Positions 22,143-36,683 of a stretch of DNA of 64,000 bases are shown in pieces. The translations under genes were made by a program, and so were the position numbers. Source of the stretch: Neolentinus lepideus HHB14362 ss-1 (lineage: Eukaryota > Basidiomycota > Agaricomycetes > Gloeophyllales > Gloeophyllaceae); NCBI GenBank assembly GCA_001632425.1, contig KV425580.1, positions 248,215 to 312,214 of the forward strand, in the 5' to 3' direction. A model generated the notes under the pieces. That model searched no databases. It saw nothing but the letters and a program-made list of their open reading frames with translations, and was not told the DNA's origin. Position 1 is the first letter of the stretch. The number at the start of each line of letters is the position of its first letter.

Positions 22143-25100
22143 TTAACCTAAATTTTCAGTGAATGTAGACATGTGCAGTATATTGCGTAGCGCTTGGTTG
22201 CGCTCTGCGGATGCGGTCGAGATTGCTTGCGCGACTTGTCGGGCCATCATCTTCGCCCTGAACAGTAGGGTTAGTGCGACCAGTAACAGCTACTGCGTAA
22301 GGCTTCACCTGTTGCGTCTTGTTCTGGCCTCTACTTCGACCTGCATTCTTTCGGCTGAATCGCGCGCCGCGTCTAAAACCTTGTTCGGGAGGTTTGCCAA
22401 CCTCGCACATTCTATGCCAAACGATGCCTCTGCAAGACCCTGACTAAGGCGGTACAAGAAGGTTATGTCTGTTGACCCGTCGATCCTCGCTTCCTTGGTG
22501 AAACCCATGTGTAGATTCTGGACGAGCTTCGGAAATTGTCTCTCTATGTCGATAGCAACCAATGGATAGTGAGTGATAAACAAGGTCTTGCACTTGACGG
22601 TCTCAATGAGATGATGCAGCACAGCATGTGCAATCGCCATCTATCGAACGAAGTAATGGAGTGAGTCTATTAGCATCGGCACATACTGAGGGGGCAGTTG
22701 CTCACGCCATCGAAGGTTGAGGTACCCCGCCCGAGTTCATCCGTAATAACCAGACTCCTGGAGGTGGCGGACTGCAGAATCTCGCTTGTTTCTGTCATTT
22801 CTACCATAAATGTAGACCGACCCTTCATGATTTCATCGGAGGCTGTAAACGAGAACAGTTTCACGTCCAATATCTGAAGAATGCCATAAGTGTGCACGAC
22901 ATACCTCCCATTCTGGTGAATATTCCGTCCACGATACTCATCCTCACAGATCGAGCGGGGACAAAAGACCCAATTTGTGCCATGATGACTATCACGGCAA
23001 TCATCTTGACGCAGCAACTCTTGCCGCCCATGTTCGGCCCTGTAATGATCTTGCTTCGCGGGCCAGTGTTACCAAGACTGACAGTATTTGGAACGAAAGG
23101 CTGCATCCGTAGCTGTTCTATCACTGGATGTCTGCCTTCCACGATTTCTAACGCGTCATCTTCTATGAACTCTGGCTTCACGTAACCATTGGTGAGTCCG
23201 ACCAAAGCCAGGCTCCTGAGACAGTCAGCCACAGCGAGCTTGTTCACCACATCGCGCAAGATGCCATAGTGTTTCTGCGCGAGTTCCTTGAGGAAATTGC
23301 AGTATGCTCTCTTTGCAGCCTCCTGCCCAGCCTCTATGTACTGCTGGCGTTGTAACATCTTTGTCACGACTTCTGGCGTCCGGTACCTCCGAACGAACTT
23401 AGTGCTGCAGCGCTACGATCAGTAAATGAGTACGAAATCTAAGCTGCCCCATGCTGACCCTGTAATGTACCTCCACGTCTGTGGAATATTGCGATTCTCG
23501 TCTTTTCTAACCTCAATCAAGTACTTCAAGTTGGTCCGTCAGTCGACACTTGCGCCCTGTCGAGAAAACAACATACTTCTTCGTTTGCTACTGTTGTCCA
23601 CGCGAGGGCAGGCTTTTTGAGTATCTTGCGGACTAATATGAGTTTTTAGAGGTGCAGATCACCGAGTGTCATCAGACCTACTCTTCTTCAGCTCCTCTGT
23701 TAACTCCGCTTCAACAACATGAACTGCCTGGCGCATGCAAATTAGTCATGCACGTGATGTGATCATACAGAAATTACACATACTACAGCGTATTCAGCAA
23801 TATCAGGATACTTATCTGAATCAAGCCACATGTTGCCCTTATCACCTGCTTCCATGCTCTTCAGCGACACCTCACGCAAAATACTTTGCACAGGCTCTCG
23901 AAGCTGGGGTAGAGTCTTGAGTATGTCTTGGAGAATCTTTGACTTGAATTCAGGAGGATTGTTGGCATCAAAGGTAGGGAAGGCGAGAGCGATTTTTTGG
24001 AAGGCTCGAAGAAGTATCGCCAACTCTTTGGGCGTACACTAGCGTTGGGGTGCTCAGAGGCTTGGGGTGGACAACAATGGTCGTGGTTGCGAACTCACGT
24101 AGCCGTATTGAATCCTGCATAGGCCTTTAGCAAGGTCCGGGAGCCCTTTAAGCAGCTCGCCCAGGGCAACGAGCCGAGGTGACTGAGCACCGTTAAGTTC
24201 TTCGACGGCATCTAATCGCTCTCGCAAAAGACTAGGGTAAAGGAGACTCAGTGACGTGTCTTGTGACAGTAGGTAATCATTCATACCTTATGTCGACAAG
24301 TGGCTGGCCTATCCAGCGGCGTAATAGTCTCGATCCGAACTTCGTGCGAGTGTGGTCTAGGATTGATAAGAGTGATCCCTTCAAGCAGTGGTCCGTCTCG
24401 TTCCGGTATATCTCTCTGAACATGGAAATATCGGAAATCAACGCACGCCGAGCTGTGAACACCACACATACAGATTTGTCAATGTATTGCCATGCAGCAA
24501 CATGGTCGTCCTCGTCGAGAATTTATCAAAATACTCGGTTCTGATGAGGACATTCGCCAGTTGAAAACCAGAAAGATATTGGATAGCGTGGGCGAGGGCA
24601 ATGACGACACGCTTGGGGAACGCTGTTGCGGCAGCCAAGAGCTGGCCTGGAGTACATACCATTCAAGGCGCTCTCTCATCCACGTTGCAGTCAACGTACC
24701 TGACTTGAAGCTGCCTGATACACCAACTGTGCTCGCATTCTCAGTGTAGAAAGATGTTATAAGGTTGAATGCTTCCGAATACGGCATCATCTGTTTCGTA
24801 CGCTCCATTTGGACCTTGCGTCCCTCTGGTGCAGTGCTTCTATAAAGCACCATTCACAGCTATTCACAAGTCCGAAATGTAGAAAACTTACGCGATGAAG
24901 TGACTTATCATCTTTTCCGTTGCTTCACTAAGGTTACGTGCGGGGAGAAGCATTTCCATAGGTCTGGTATGAGAGAGCCTCGTCTGTTTGTACTTAGCAC
25001 CCGCTTTCTTCCCTGATCTGTGAGCTTACCTCCAATTCAATTCGCATATGCGAATCTGACGATTATTAGACTACCGGAAGCAGTATAAGAACTGAACTGT

Positions 25101-26408
25101 AGATGTACCTTCGAAGTCGTCCCAGATCACATCTCCCGTGCTGGGAGTTATGACCACCAATCCAATCCCCACTCGCTCGTCAGTTCCCATACCTCCCTTC
25201 CGCTCCTCGACGAGACAAATGAGGGACGGAGCGGAGGAGCGTGCTGCATCATCGGCAGAGTCCAATTCATCGACGTATCTTTGGCAAGGTACATTACCGC
25301 GGAGGATGAAAAGTACTAAGTTACGTACGTTGCTGCCGTATACAGATGATTCAGCTTTCTGCTGAACAGTTTGTTCCGAGTTTCACTTGCTTGTTTAAGT
25401 GCTGCTGTCTCTGTTTGGTCAACAATTCCTACTTTATGCCCCTGAGCTAATAATCTGTCAAGGGCCCTTAGAAGAAAGCGAGGGCAAAAGCTGCAAGCAA
25501 TAACCTTACTTCTTCAGGTGTACGTCGCGCCTCTCCACTGGTATTGAAGCCTTCAGGAAGTTGCCCTTGGGATAACACACAATTCCCAATTCATTCGAAG
25601 CGATCTGGAAAGTATGAGTGACTAGTGCTTGAACAACTAAGAGGTAATGACCTGGGCATCTTCTCCCCAAAAAACATATTTGTATCCAACCTCAATCATT
25701 AGTAAAATGCCCGGATGTAGCTCCTTCAGTTTAGCTACCTGACCAACGAGTAGAATGGGTCAGTTACGACACTCGAGTCTGGGCCCCATTCGAACCTACT
25801 TGATGCTCGAGTTCTGTCCAAGGCTGGCCCATAGGTCCGAGCTCCTTGACTTTGTTTTTCGCCTTGCTGCGACCCTTTTGTTTTTGCCTTTTAGCATCAG
25901 ACTCGAAATGACTAAGGAGGGATTTGAATCCTGAGTCTGATTCATCTTCAGAAGGGTCCTTTTCTGGCTCCTCTTGTGGAAGATCATCATTATCCGGTAC
26001 AAGGTTGCCTTGAGCATCGTTCCTCCCGAGCCGCACGAAAGCATTGTTCTCTCCGAGGAGCTTTCTTTTGAATGATTCACGGCGCGCTAGACGAGACTCC
26101 TCGTCTATTATCGAGTGGTGAGTCTCTGGCATAGCCGAATCTCGCGAAGACCGCCGAAAGGACCACTGTTCCGCGTCTGCAGCAGCTCTCTTTGACGAAC
26201 CCTGTAGGAGATGCGGAGAACTAGTGCTCAAAGATATGCGAGCCTTCTTAGCAGCCGGTTCTTGCTCTCCCTCAGATGTCAGGTCGATCACGGACGTGCC
26301 TCCTCTTTTAAACGACTTCTGCTTTGAAGGCGAAGACTCAGGAGAGAAGTAAGCTGAGATCATTGACTGCCCTCTTGGGCTGGCATGACTTTGAGTCTGC
26401 CTGGGCAT
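22143..26408 (-). CDS. msh3: DNA mismatch repair protein MSH3
   Basis: Multi-exon MutS homologue, first exon 26408-25800, last exon 22257-22143 (after a GTGAAG...TTCAG intron). With Msh2 it forms MutS-beta, which recognises larger insertion/deletion loops. Visible: a PCNA-binding PIP box QSMISAYF at residues about 14-21; the mismatch-binding domain [19 protein letters not shown] and [17 protein letters not shown], which match MSH3 rather than MSH6 (no PWWP or long N-domain); clamp/lever helices; and the ATPase with Walker A GPNMGGKS, the QIGSFVPA loop, [12 protein letters not shown], Walker [15 protein letters not shown] and the His of FITHYP. The C-terminal dimerisation helices ([23 protein letters not shown]) are intact. 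At least a dozen introns are needed; exon borders in the middle were followed by frame and homology, not listed individually. Head-to-head with ATP12. Confidence 0.92.
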
Positions 26409-26579
26409 TGTAATTTGAAGGATAGCCAAGAAATTCAAGAAAAAACCAAGTGACTTGAATACCAATGTAGCTTTCCAAGAATGTGCGGAAGAAAATACAG
26501 TCGCCGCTGCTACATCAAAGCACGATCACATCACGTGCTCCAAGCACTTAGCGGATTTCTCGACACTGAGCTGTGGCTG
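26409..26579. promoter_or_regulatory. 171-bp bidirectional promoter region MSH3 | ATP12
   Basis: Only 171 bases lie between the opposite start codons of MSH3 and ATP12, so the two genes must share promoter space. No motif named. Confidence 0.55.
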
Positions 26580-27712
26580 ATGCAGATCTTGTCCCGACTC
26601 TCGCTTCCACGAATTGCGTCGGTCTCGCGTTGCCACGACGTTGGATATTCTTTGAGACGAACGAGAGGATATGCGACTGTAGCGGGTGCAGTACAGGGAG
26701 CTCCTCCAACGGCTACGAATCGTGTGCAGTGTTTATAACTCTACGATATAGCAGCTAATTTCTCTCGATAGGTGCCCAAGCGACCCTGAAACGGTTTTGG
26801 AAAACTGTTGATATACAAGAACGCGATGGAGGATTAGCAGTGACGCTCGACAAGCGGGCTCTAAGGACACCTTCCGGCAACCATTTGGTGCTGCCGAAGA
26901 ACAAGGTGCTGGTCGCGACTCTGATTGCGAACGAATGGGAGAATCAGGAGACAGTACTAAAGCCTCATGTTCTCCCCATGGTTTGTGATTGTTCGTTCGT
27001 CACTCGCTTCCCGTTTTTAAGTTTAGTAGACTTCAATAGCCGCACGCGCCATCGACACGGCCAAGGACGAAAAAGCACGTTCGGAAATCCGTGAAGCTCT
27101 GCTAAAATATCTGGATACGGACACAACGTGGTGCGTTTTGAGTTCCTGATATAATGAATGGGCACTGACACCTCTTGACGAAATACAGCTTCCCCCAGCT
27201 AGAACCAGAGGCACTCGCTCGCCTACAAAAGGCCCATTGGGATCCATTATTAGATTGGGCTCGCACAACCTTCGACGTCCCGATACATACCTTCTTCTCT
27301 GTCCTGTCCAGCTCGCAGCCAAAGGAGACTTCGGACAAGCTCGCAGAGGTTCTGGCGGAGTTCGATTCATGGCAATTGGCCGGTATGTATCGAGGCTTAT
27401 CCTATGATAAGCACGCTCATACCTGACTTGTCCTTCCTAGCCATGGAACGTGCAACATATACGACCAAGTCCTTCATCATTGGGCTTGGTCTAGTTCACA
27501 AGTACCTCAGTGCCGAAGAAGCAGCTCTCGCCGCGTCGGTCGAAGTCAACAGTCAAATTGAGAAATGGGGTGAGGTTGAAGATTGTGAGTTGTTCTGGCA
27601 GTTAGCATCCGGTACCCGCTTCTGAATCGGTAATTTGGCAGCTCATGATGTAGATTATCACGACATCCGACGCCAACTCGGCAGTGCAGCTTGTCTCCTG
27701 TCTGATATATAA
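26580..27712 (+). CDS. atp12: Mitochondrial F1-ATP synthase assembly chaperone ATP12
   Basis: Six exons in phase: 26580-26721, 26772-26990, 27040-27130, 27189-27382, 27441-27584, 27642-27712; 286 residues. Atp12 binds the F1 alpha subunit in the matrix and hands it over for alpha3-beta3 assembly. The start MQILSRLSLPRIASVSRC...SLRRTRGYAT is an import sequence with a likely cleavage region after RGYA. The family core follows: RFWKTVDIQERDGGLAVTLD, KRALRTPSGNHLVLP, IANEWENQE, then LARLQKAHWDPLLDWA and the C-terminal helices with SFIIGLGLVHKYLSAEEAA. The donor T|GTTCGT at 26991 was chosen because it gives PMVCDSARAIDTA, aligned without gap to the usual PLTSLxARAID. Converges tail-to-tail with ALKBH1 with only 54 bases between stop codons. 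Confidence 0.93.
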
Positions 27713-27766
27713 ATAGCAGCGCTGCTCATATGATAGTACATATTAATACACCCATCATTCCTCGCG

Positions 27767-29369
27767 CTACTTCCTGGCATCGTGCAAGTGGGGATTAAAT
27801 CCCATTGGGAAAACTTGTCTAACATTGACGTTGATCCTCGATGTCTGCATGTAGTCGGCATAAAAACGCCATTCACTGTCATTTTCCTCTTTGACCTCGA
27901 GATGAGTGGGAAGGGTGTTCTCCAAAATACGAGGTACACCTGGGGACAGTGTCAGCTCGCGTGGTGATGGCAGCGAAGTCGACACTTGCCATGGTACGCT
28001 CGTCGACACGCTGGGCCAGACATGATCACTACATCTCCCGAGCGCAGGAGGATTGCGGTAGGCTCTGTGTCTCGCGTCAGGCCACCGATGAGAAATATTG
28101 CAGCATTTCCTAGTCTACAATAGTCGTTAACAAGGTGACCAAAGGATTACAATGGACTTACGATATGGAAACTAGCGGCGAGGTTGCACAAACTTCTGAG
28201 CGGTCGACGTGGGCCATCAGAGTGTCCTGGCGATGGTGGAGTTGGGGTGATATTCTGGAAGACTGGAAAGGGACTGTCACACACCTTTGTCTGGTAGAAA
28301 TTGACTATACCAGCGTCAGGATCTAAGACAAATTGGAAACAATCATCACTTCCAGCATTCTGTTATCATACCGTATGTTTCCTTCCAGTGCATCCAGTCG
28401 GGTCCTTCAGGGCCCCAATCTGCCTCCGTAGCCTCCCCTCCGCGAAAGACGTCCGTCCATTCGATGCTCTTCACAATCCGCCGACACAACCCGCGCAGCG
28501 TTGGGTCAACCTCTACCTTTTCCTTCGAAAAGTCATACTGTTTGCTGCCCCAGTGATATGACCATCCTATGTTCGCCCACCTGAGCTTATGCACGAGCGC
28601 CGAAGCAGGTGCGGGTGATACAGTGTTGGACGGTGGCGCAGGTACCTTGGGAGATGTTGCAATGGTTTGGAAGTTGTCCGGGGATGCTGGATCGTTGGAG
28701 ATGAGTTTACGAGGGCCGGGTTGTAAGGCTTCGCAGCTCTCAGGTGGTGACGAGGAAGATGCCTGCGGGTGAATCATTTCATCCTCTCCATCAGGCTGCT
28801 GCGACCGGATGAATGCGTTCCAAATACCATCCTGTGGGACGATGTAATGGGTGTCAAGGTTCGTCTCGTTGGGATTCCGTGCGTGGTCGCGCAGACTCCA
28901 TTGAATAAGATCTCTCTGCTCCTGATGCGAGACAGTCGACGGTAATACGACCAGTCCTGTTCGAGATAAACACAGTATATATTGCGGTGAATACATACAT
29001 GAGCTCATTACAAATCAAACCATCCGCACCAGGAATGCGGGGCAAAACGTACGCCTTTCGACCTGGACTGGCGCTATCGCTCGCCCACCTGATCTCCTTC
29101 CACTCAGTAGCATCCCGCCGTCCCATCCATCCACCCAGCCCGATCTCATTCACTCTAGACTCGTCCAGAGCTGCCAAATCCAGCACATTTGATAGATCGG
29201 GAGGGGGAAAGCGAGTCTTGTACTTCTTCTCCGCTGCTCTGAATAGCGTCCACTCCGAATCGACATGACTGTCCCTGTTCCTCGTCGTCTTCAAATACCG
29301 TCGTCTGGCCTTTTTGTACTCCGGGCTCGAAGGATCATGGATACCAGTGAGCGTCGCCGTGCTCGACAT
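27767..29369 (-). CDS. alkbh1: AlkB homologue 1-type Fe(II)/2-oxoglutarate dioxygenase
   Basis: Six exons in phase: 29369-29030, 28956-28372, 28322-28285, 28226-28162, 28114-27990, 27939-27767; 441 residues. The catalytic set is present: H-x-D in DTLMAHVDRSE, the distal His in CRRAYHGVPRI, and the 2-oxoglutarate Arg in SRINVNVRQVF. The block FYQTKDTLMAHVDRSE with a long upstream region (KLRWANIGWSYHWGSKQYDF) is typical of the ALKBH1 branch, which demethylates nucleic acids (tRNA m1A, mitochondrial and DNA roles have been reported in animals). The intron between 27990 and 27939 begins with GCAAGT and ends CAG: a GC-AG intron. An acidic/Pro-rich insert sits around residues 190-240. Divergent from LETM1. 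Confidence 0.92.
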
Positions 29370-29495
29370 CGTGGTGTCTTAGAAGGCAGACACAGAAAAC
29401 AAAGGCAAACAGCCGCGGCCGAAGCAATGATGAAATGTGTTGCCGAACGTCCCCGCATGTAATTCGGATTTCTTGCCTTCATCTCTGCATTTCTT
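29370..29495. promoter_or_regulatory. 126-bp bidirectional promoter region ALKBH1 | LETM1
   Basis: The two start codons are 126 bases apart, the tightest divergent pair in the window. No motif named. Confidence 0.55.
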
Positions 29496-31861
<2,366 letters not shown>

Positions 31862-32102
31862 TTCAAGCATATTTAATATGTATACTCTTTATTACACTAG
31901 CTCGTACAGAGGGCCGCGTCCGCTAATTTAAACGGCGAGCAATCTTATCTTTACATATTCAGAAATATCTCGGTTCGCGGAGTGAAATGAAATGCATTCG
32001 AGGGCTATTGCGAGCGACAGCGGTTAATTACACACAAACAGATAGAGTCCTGTATGCCCAAGAAAAATGAGGATGAGGGGATGAATTCCTTTCTTTTCTG
32101 AT

Positions 32103-32875
32103 TCAGCTTTTCGTCTTCTGTTTTCTTAATTTCGTGCCCCTTTTCGGCGCGCGATTGGAATCTGCGTTTTCGGGCTTGTCCATAACGGGCTTGTCATCGT
32201 CCTTACCGTCCTTGTGTTCGGCCCACCAGCGACCGGCTTGGAAGACGAGGATGCCGGTGAGGGCGACGCTGCAGATGAGGTTGTTGGAAGCGAGATCGAG
32301 CGTGGAGCTCCGCAGAGCTGGGGGGTAAGTGGTGCTGGAGCTGTGGACGGGGAGGGAGAGAAAGTTGGGGAGAGCTAGTGGTAAGTAAGGTGAGTTTTAG
32401 AGCTGTACGGAGTTTGGGGAAGTGAGTGAACGTACTCGGCATGACGGAGTAGAGATATACAGCGACGACAGTCCCGTAGAGGACTTGTTACAGTAGTCAG
32501 CACTACTGCGCAATATAACTTAAATAAAGAGTCACTCACATGTGCTTCCACCGTCGAACATCAAGTTCCCCGCCTGGCCGTCTCCCAGACTCCACAAGAT
32601 CGTGCCGCCTCCTAAGCACACTGTAGCGGCCAGAAAATAAACCAAATTGTCCGGCATCCTCGCCAGTATAGAGTAGTAGGATGCGGCGGTCCATAGGTGC
32701 TCGTCGAGAATATCTGGCGACTTCCACAGCGTCAGCGAGTCGGCGATCCAGTGCGTGAAGAGGATGCCTGCAGCCGTGTATCTTGCTTCAGAATTGACAT
32801 AACTAAAAAACCAAAGAGACACTCACCCAGTAAAAAGGAAGTAACACAAACAACAATGCTGATTCTCCAGGCCAT
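32103..32875 (-). CDS. shr3: SHR3-type ER chaperone for amino acid permeases
   Basis: Four exons in phase: 32875-32827, 32767-32540, 32483-32436, 32374-32103; 198 residues. Shr3 is an ER membrane chaperone that keeps amino acid permeases from aggregating and loads them into COPII vesicles. Visible: first helix MAWRISIVVCVTSFLLG leading into ILFTHWIADSLTLW, which matches the family signature (GxLFxHWxxDxxxLW); further helices around NLVYFLAATVCLGGG and FLYGTVVAVYLYSV; helix SNNLICSVALTGILVFQAG; and a basic hydrophilic tail ending KLRKQKTKS, fitting the cytosolic COPII-contacting tail of the yeast protein. Length is near yeast Shr3 (210). Converges with LETM1 (241 bases apart) and is head-to-head with the RsfS-like gene. 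Confidence 0.9.
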
Positions 32876-33022
32876 TGCTGGTGAGAGCGGCGAAGGAGCG
32901 GATAGCGGTTCATGCAAGCAGGGACAGCAGTGCTTGCACAGCCACACGCTATCCACGTGAAAATCCAATTTTGTCGCCCAAGCAGTGCGCACTTCTCCGA
33001 GTCCCTCGCCGCAAAGCCCATC
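32876..33022. promoter_or_regulatory. 147-bp bidirectional promoter region SHR3 | RsfS-like
   Basis: 147 bases separate the opposite start codons; both promoters must be contained here or overlap the genes. Confidence 0.5.
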
Positions 33023-33816
33023 ATGCAGACTTTACGCTCGGTCTCTCGTTTGCCGCTTGCTCGCTGTTCCCAACGAATCACGGCATCGCGATGTCTATCG
33101 ACTGTACCACTCTCTTCGGACCCGGCGATTTCAAGCTCTAGTCGCCCCGTACCGTGGTTCGTCGACCGAGAAGCAGAACGCGCATACGACCTGCGCCCAA
33201 GTCCACCTCACTTACCATCCAAAGGTGTCCACACAGAAGTCCCACCAGTTCCCGAAGACGCTCCCAATGCTGTGAAGTTTTTGCACGCTGCGCTGGTCAC
33301 GTCGCCGCACCTCGAGCCGACGGAGCTGCTGGTCACCGTGCCGCCAGAGATACCTGCAGGTCCGCCTTTGCCTGAGCAGGCTATAAAGGGCAAAAGGAGG
33401 CGGCGCGGTGCGAGATACTCTGGAGAGGGTGTGCAGTTGCCTTGGGGAGGCCTATGGAAGTGGTATGTCTTAGCGGTGGTGTGTACTACGTTCGTTAAGC
33501 TTCAGGCATATACATTGATCGCCATTTTACTCGGTCCCTAGGTGAAGGAAGGTACGGAAAGGCGGGGTGCTGTAGAATCCGTCGTACGCCTAGTACGCAG
33601 GAGTGTGAGTTTCCTCAGTTCGATATCACTTATTTCCCGTTTCGCTCACGAGTGTCCGATTAGCTTTGCAAAATGCAGCCACCACTCCATCTTCCGCCGC
33701 AAAATAGACGCAAGGTAAATGATACATGGGCAATGGTGGACGGCGGAAACTTCGCAGTGCATATCCTGAGCAAATCGGCGAAAGAGAAATACTTCACGCG
33801 TATGGACGAGTGGTGA
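33023..33816 (+). CDS. Mitochondrial RsfS/MALSU1-type ribosome silencing factor-like protein (Atp25 N-domain type)
   Basis: Exons 33023-33478, 33542-33604 and 33664-33816, all in phase; 223 residues. The start MQTLRSVSRLPLARCSQRI is a mitochondrial presequence. After it comes VPWFVDREAE, the motif found at the beginning of fungal Atp25 proteins, then a variable linker with a basic KGKRRRRGARY, and then the RsfS core: VLAVVKEGTERRGAVESVVRLVRRS and, in the last exon, DTWAMVDGGNFAVHILSKSAKEKYF, where the W-x(3)-D-G/T-x-F-x-VH pattern is diagnostic. RsfS proteins bind large-subunit protein L14 and keep ribosomal subunits apart or help 39S/54S assembly. There is no long Atp25 C-terminal domain, so this is a stand-alone RsfS. 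The donor could be 33476 or 33479; the latter keeps the usual spacing. Confidence 0.82.
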
Positions 33817-34765
33817 TTGGAGGCGTGGTAGTTAATGTGAGCGACAGCCTCCCTTGGTACTATCCGTATATTCAGATTGCGTCATCACGCCTTCATATGG
33901 TACCTCGCAATTCATTGAGATAACTTCAAATGGCAGTGAATTGCTGATACCCTCCTGAACCAGGCAGATGTCCAAGACCGACTCCGGGAGCCGAAAACTC
34001 ATCGCTGCATCCTCTATTCCATTGGACATTCTGTCGACTTCCAGGAGCGGTCTTCCCCGTCAACTAATGATAGAATTTTCTCCATCGCTCGAACGCATAG
34101 TATCACTGAGCTCGCTACGAAGAACGTAATTCGTGGTGTGTGCGATTCTATACATGTTATGTGGTCATTATACACTGGAATACAGTAAATTATTATCATA
34201 TAAGAGACTACGAGGCGGAGAAATCACGTTTATAGAGGAGCATATAAGAGAGAAAGAGACACTTGATACACGAGAGTCAGAGACCGAGAGGGATATGAGA
34301 CCATAACGGAGTAAGAGAGAGAATGCTCGAAATAAAGAAGGGAGACCGGGGATATATACGAGAGTGAAAGAAAGATGAGGGATACAATCATACCACTACA
34401 GAATCTGAGACGAAGGAAATAGAAAATCCCAAGGGGGAACGAATTATGAACTTGAAGATACATGTTAGACACTCATATCAGCCGATAAGCCAGCATGAAA
34501 GAACAACACACAATCTTCACTGAAACTCTTTCAAAGGCATGCTCAACAGCTTATGCATTACTGAGCGCACGCATATTTAGCCGCCATGCGTGGAGTAACG
34601 CCCTGTGGCAACGCTTTGGAACAGTGTTAGCGAGAGTTCCTAGCACAGAAGCTGAACACAAGCACTCACCTCGTCAGCATGCTGGGGAGGGTCCCAAGTA
34701 TTATTGTATCCATAGGCCACGCGTTGCACACCTCTTTATCCGGCTCTCCTCCTTAGTCTTGAATT

Positions 34766-35316
34766 TCACCATATCAATCCCGAGTACGGGTACAGCGAGG
34801 CCGTCCCAATCGCGCTCCTCCTCGGGAATTTCATCCCCTTCCCTCGCCCACACTCGAGGTGCAAAACCCTCGTAGGTCCCCTAACCTCCCTCCTCTCATT
34901 CTTCACATCCATAATTTCTAGTCTCTTCCTCTCCGCTCTCACCCTCGCCGACTGATGCGCAGTCCCACTTAACTCATGCACAGTGTCCTTTGCAAAATGC
35001 GGGAGGATTCGCTCCCCGCACACGGCGCGTTCGAGAACGCCCACCTAAATGCCTCGATAGGCCTCGCTCTGTAGAGTCTACGCCATGCATGGTAGCGGAA
35101 GGCGAGCTCCTTGTCGAGAGAGTACACCGATTCTGGCCGCAGGATGATCGACGTCGGGCGGGAGTCTGGAGATGGGAAGGCGCATGCGATGGGCTCGGAC
35201 CAAGGCCAGGGGGCTCGACGGGAGACACGTAGGGTAGAATCGGAGGAGCTTCTGGGCTCGGTAACCGGCGAATTTTGGCGGTAAGAGGAGTGGACGTCTG
35301 AAACGTGACATGACAC
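34766..35316 (-). pseudogene. Unrecognised ORF fragment, probably decayed
   Basis: On the minus strand one frame reads SVYSLDKELAFRYHAWRRL and ARPIEAFRWAFSNA, and an overlapping frame continues AVCGERILPHFAKDTVHELSG and RVRAERKRLEIMDVKNERRE. The amino-acid composition changes smoothly from one frame to the next at about 35,030, as if one or two bases were lost or an intron border were missed. The text looks like real protein (many aromatic and charged residues in helical spacing), but I do not recognise a family and no start or neighbouring exon can be set. It may be a broken fungal-specific gene. Confidence 0.35.
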
Positions 35317-36683
35317 CCGAAGCAGATGGAGGATAACTTGGATGTGTTGAGGATGACAACAAAGATAACAAAGGAAGAAGATATTTAATACTATATCCAG
35401 AAGACATAGAACGTGGCGACAGGGCTGACGGTCGCTTTGGCAAGTGACCTATACATGCAAGTTGAATGATCTGAGCATCAAGAGTGGAGAGCGCAGGTAC
35501 GCCAGCTGTTTCAGCAAATCTTCGGGTGATCTGATCGGTGACTAGAAGTCAAGGATATCAGTAGGAATGTGAGTGTGCTGTTTTGGTGCTTACTGTCTTC
35601 CTCGAGGGGATGTCGAGGAATGCATCTTCGCCAATGTTATTTGCCTCCTTGACCGATGAGAGAAGCAACGCTCGAGGAGGATACCGGACGTAGTCTATAT
35701 TAAATATGACCTGTGGGGATATTGACGTCGGACCGTGGTTCATGTCTAATGCTGCCAGAGACGACGTCCGCGGGTATAAATACACCACAGGTGGGTGAGG
35801 AGAGTTGTTGCTAGACCGGTTCAACAACAATCGGACCAGAAGCTACAGTGACGGGGGTGGGAAGAGTAGCTCTAGTATTCCTCGCATTCCTAGTAGAGCG
35901 GCGCTTGACAGACTGGCAAAGGACGGCGCCGAAGACGACAATACTGAGCACCGAGATGGTAAGAAGAATGAGGAGGGCGATGATAAAGACGAAAACAGAA
36001 ATGAGATCCGTGACTATTGGCTATATCACAGAAAGCTCAATGTGCACTGCTAGTGGTTGAGAAAGTGTGAAAGGAGGAACAAGGTTCGTAGACCCGGTGT
36101 TTGGCGATTCGACGATCGAGTGTCGAACACGTCGGGGTCATTCACGTCAGCCGTAGTTCCGCGGAGTGGTGATTTCAAAGGTGCTCACTTCAGTCACGGA
36201 AGCGTTAAATAATGCCTCATTAACTTGTCTATAAATTTATATTCAGTCTTTCTCTCATGAGAGAGTCGTGCACCCGGAAGGAAGTCTTTTACTGAGCCCC
36301 CCCTTTACGCAGGACAGTCGTCCATGAATGCTTGAGCACATATTGTATGATGGCCAAGACATATGAGCGCACCTGTGGTTTCATGTTGATTGAGGCTTGA
36401 TTCGTTCGCTGTGGCTCGGGGAGGAGCGTATGTTAAGTTTTGCTGCAGAGATCATCTCTCCCTGTCGATGTCCAGTGGCAGTAGCGATATTATGGACGTG
36501 TCATGAACATCAATAAAAGCCATTCCATATGTCGTGAAAGAACTGTGAGTTCGGAGCTAAATAATCGTATTTGACCATATTGCTCGGCTAATGCCGCTCA
36601 AAGATGCTGATATCGTCCATCACCTGGATCACGTGCCACTTACACGTCCTAGTCGCGTGATGAATCCCGTTCCCGAGCTCTCC

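Noticed and set aside
22143..26408. MSH6 as the identity of the MutS homologue
   Set aside because: The N-terminus has a PIP box directly followed by the mismatch domain with [10 protein letters not shown] and [14 protein letters not shown], as in MSH3; the long MSH6 N-domain is absent.
34210..34470. Purine-rich tract as a simple-sequence or triplex element
   Set aside because: No fixed period or clean mirror symmetry could be read; ordinary low-complexity DNA is enough to explain it.
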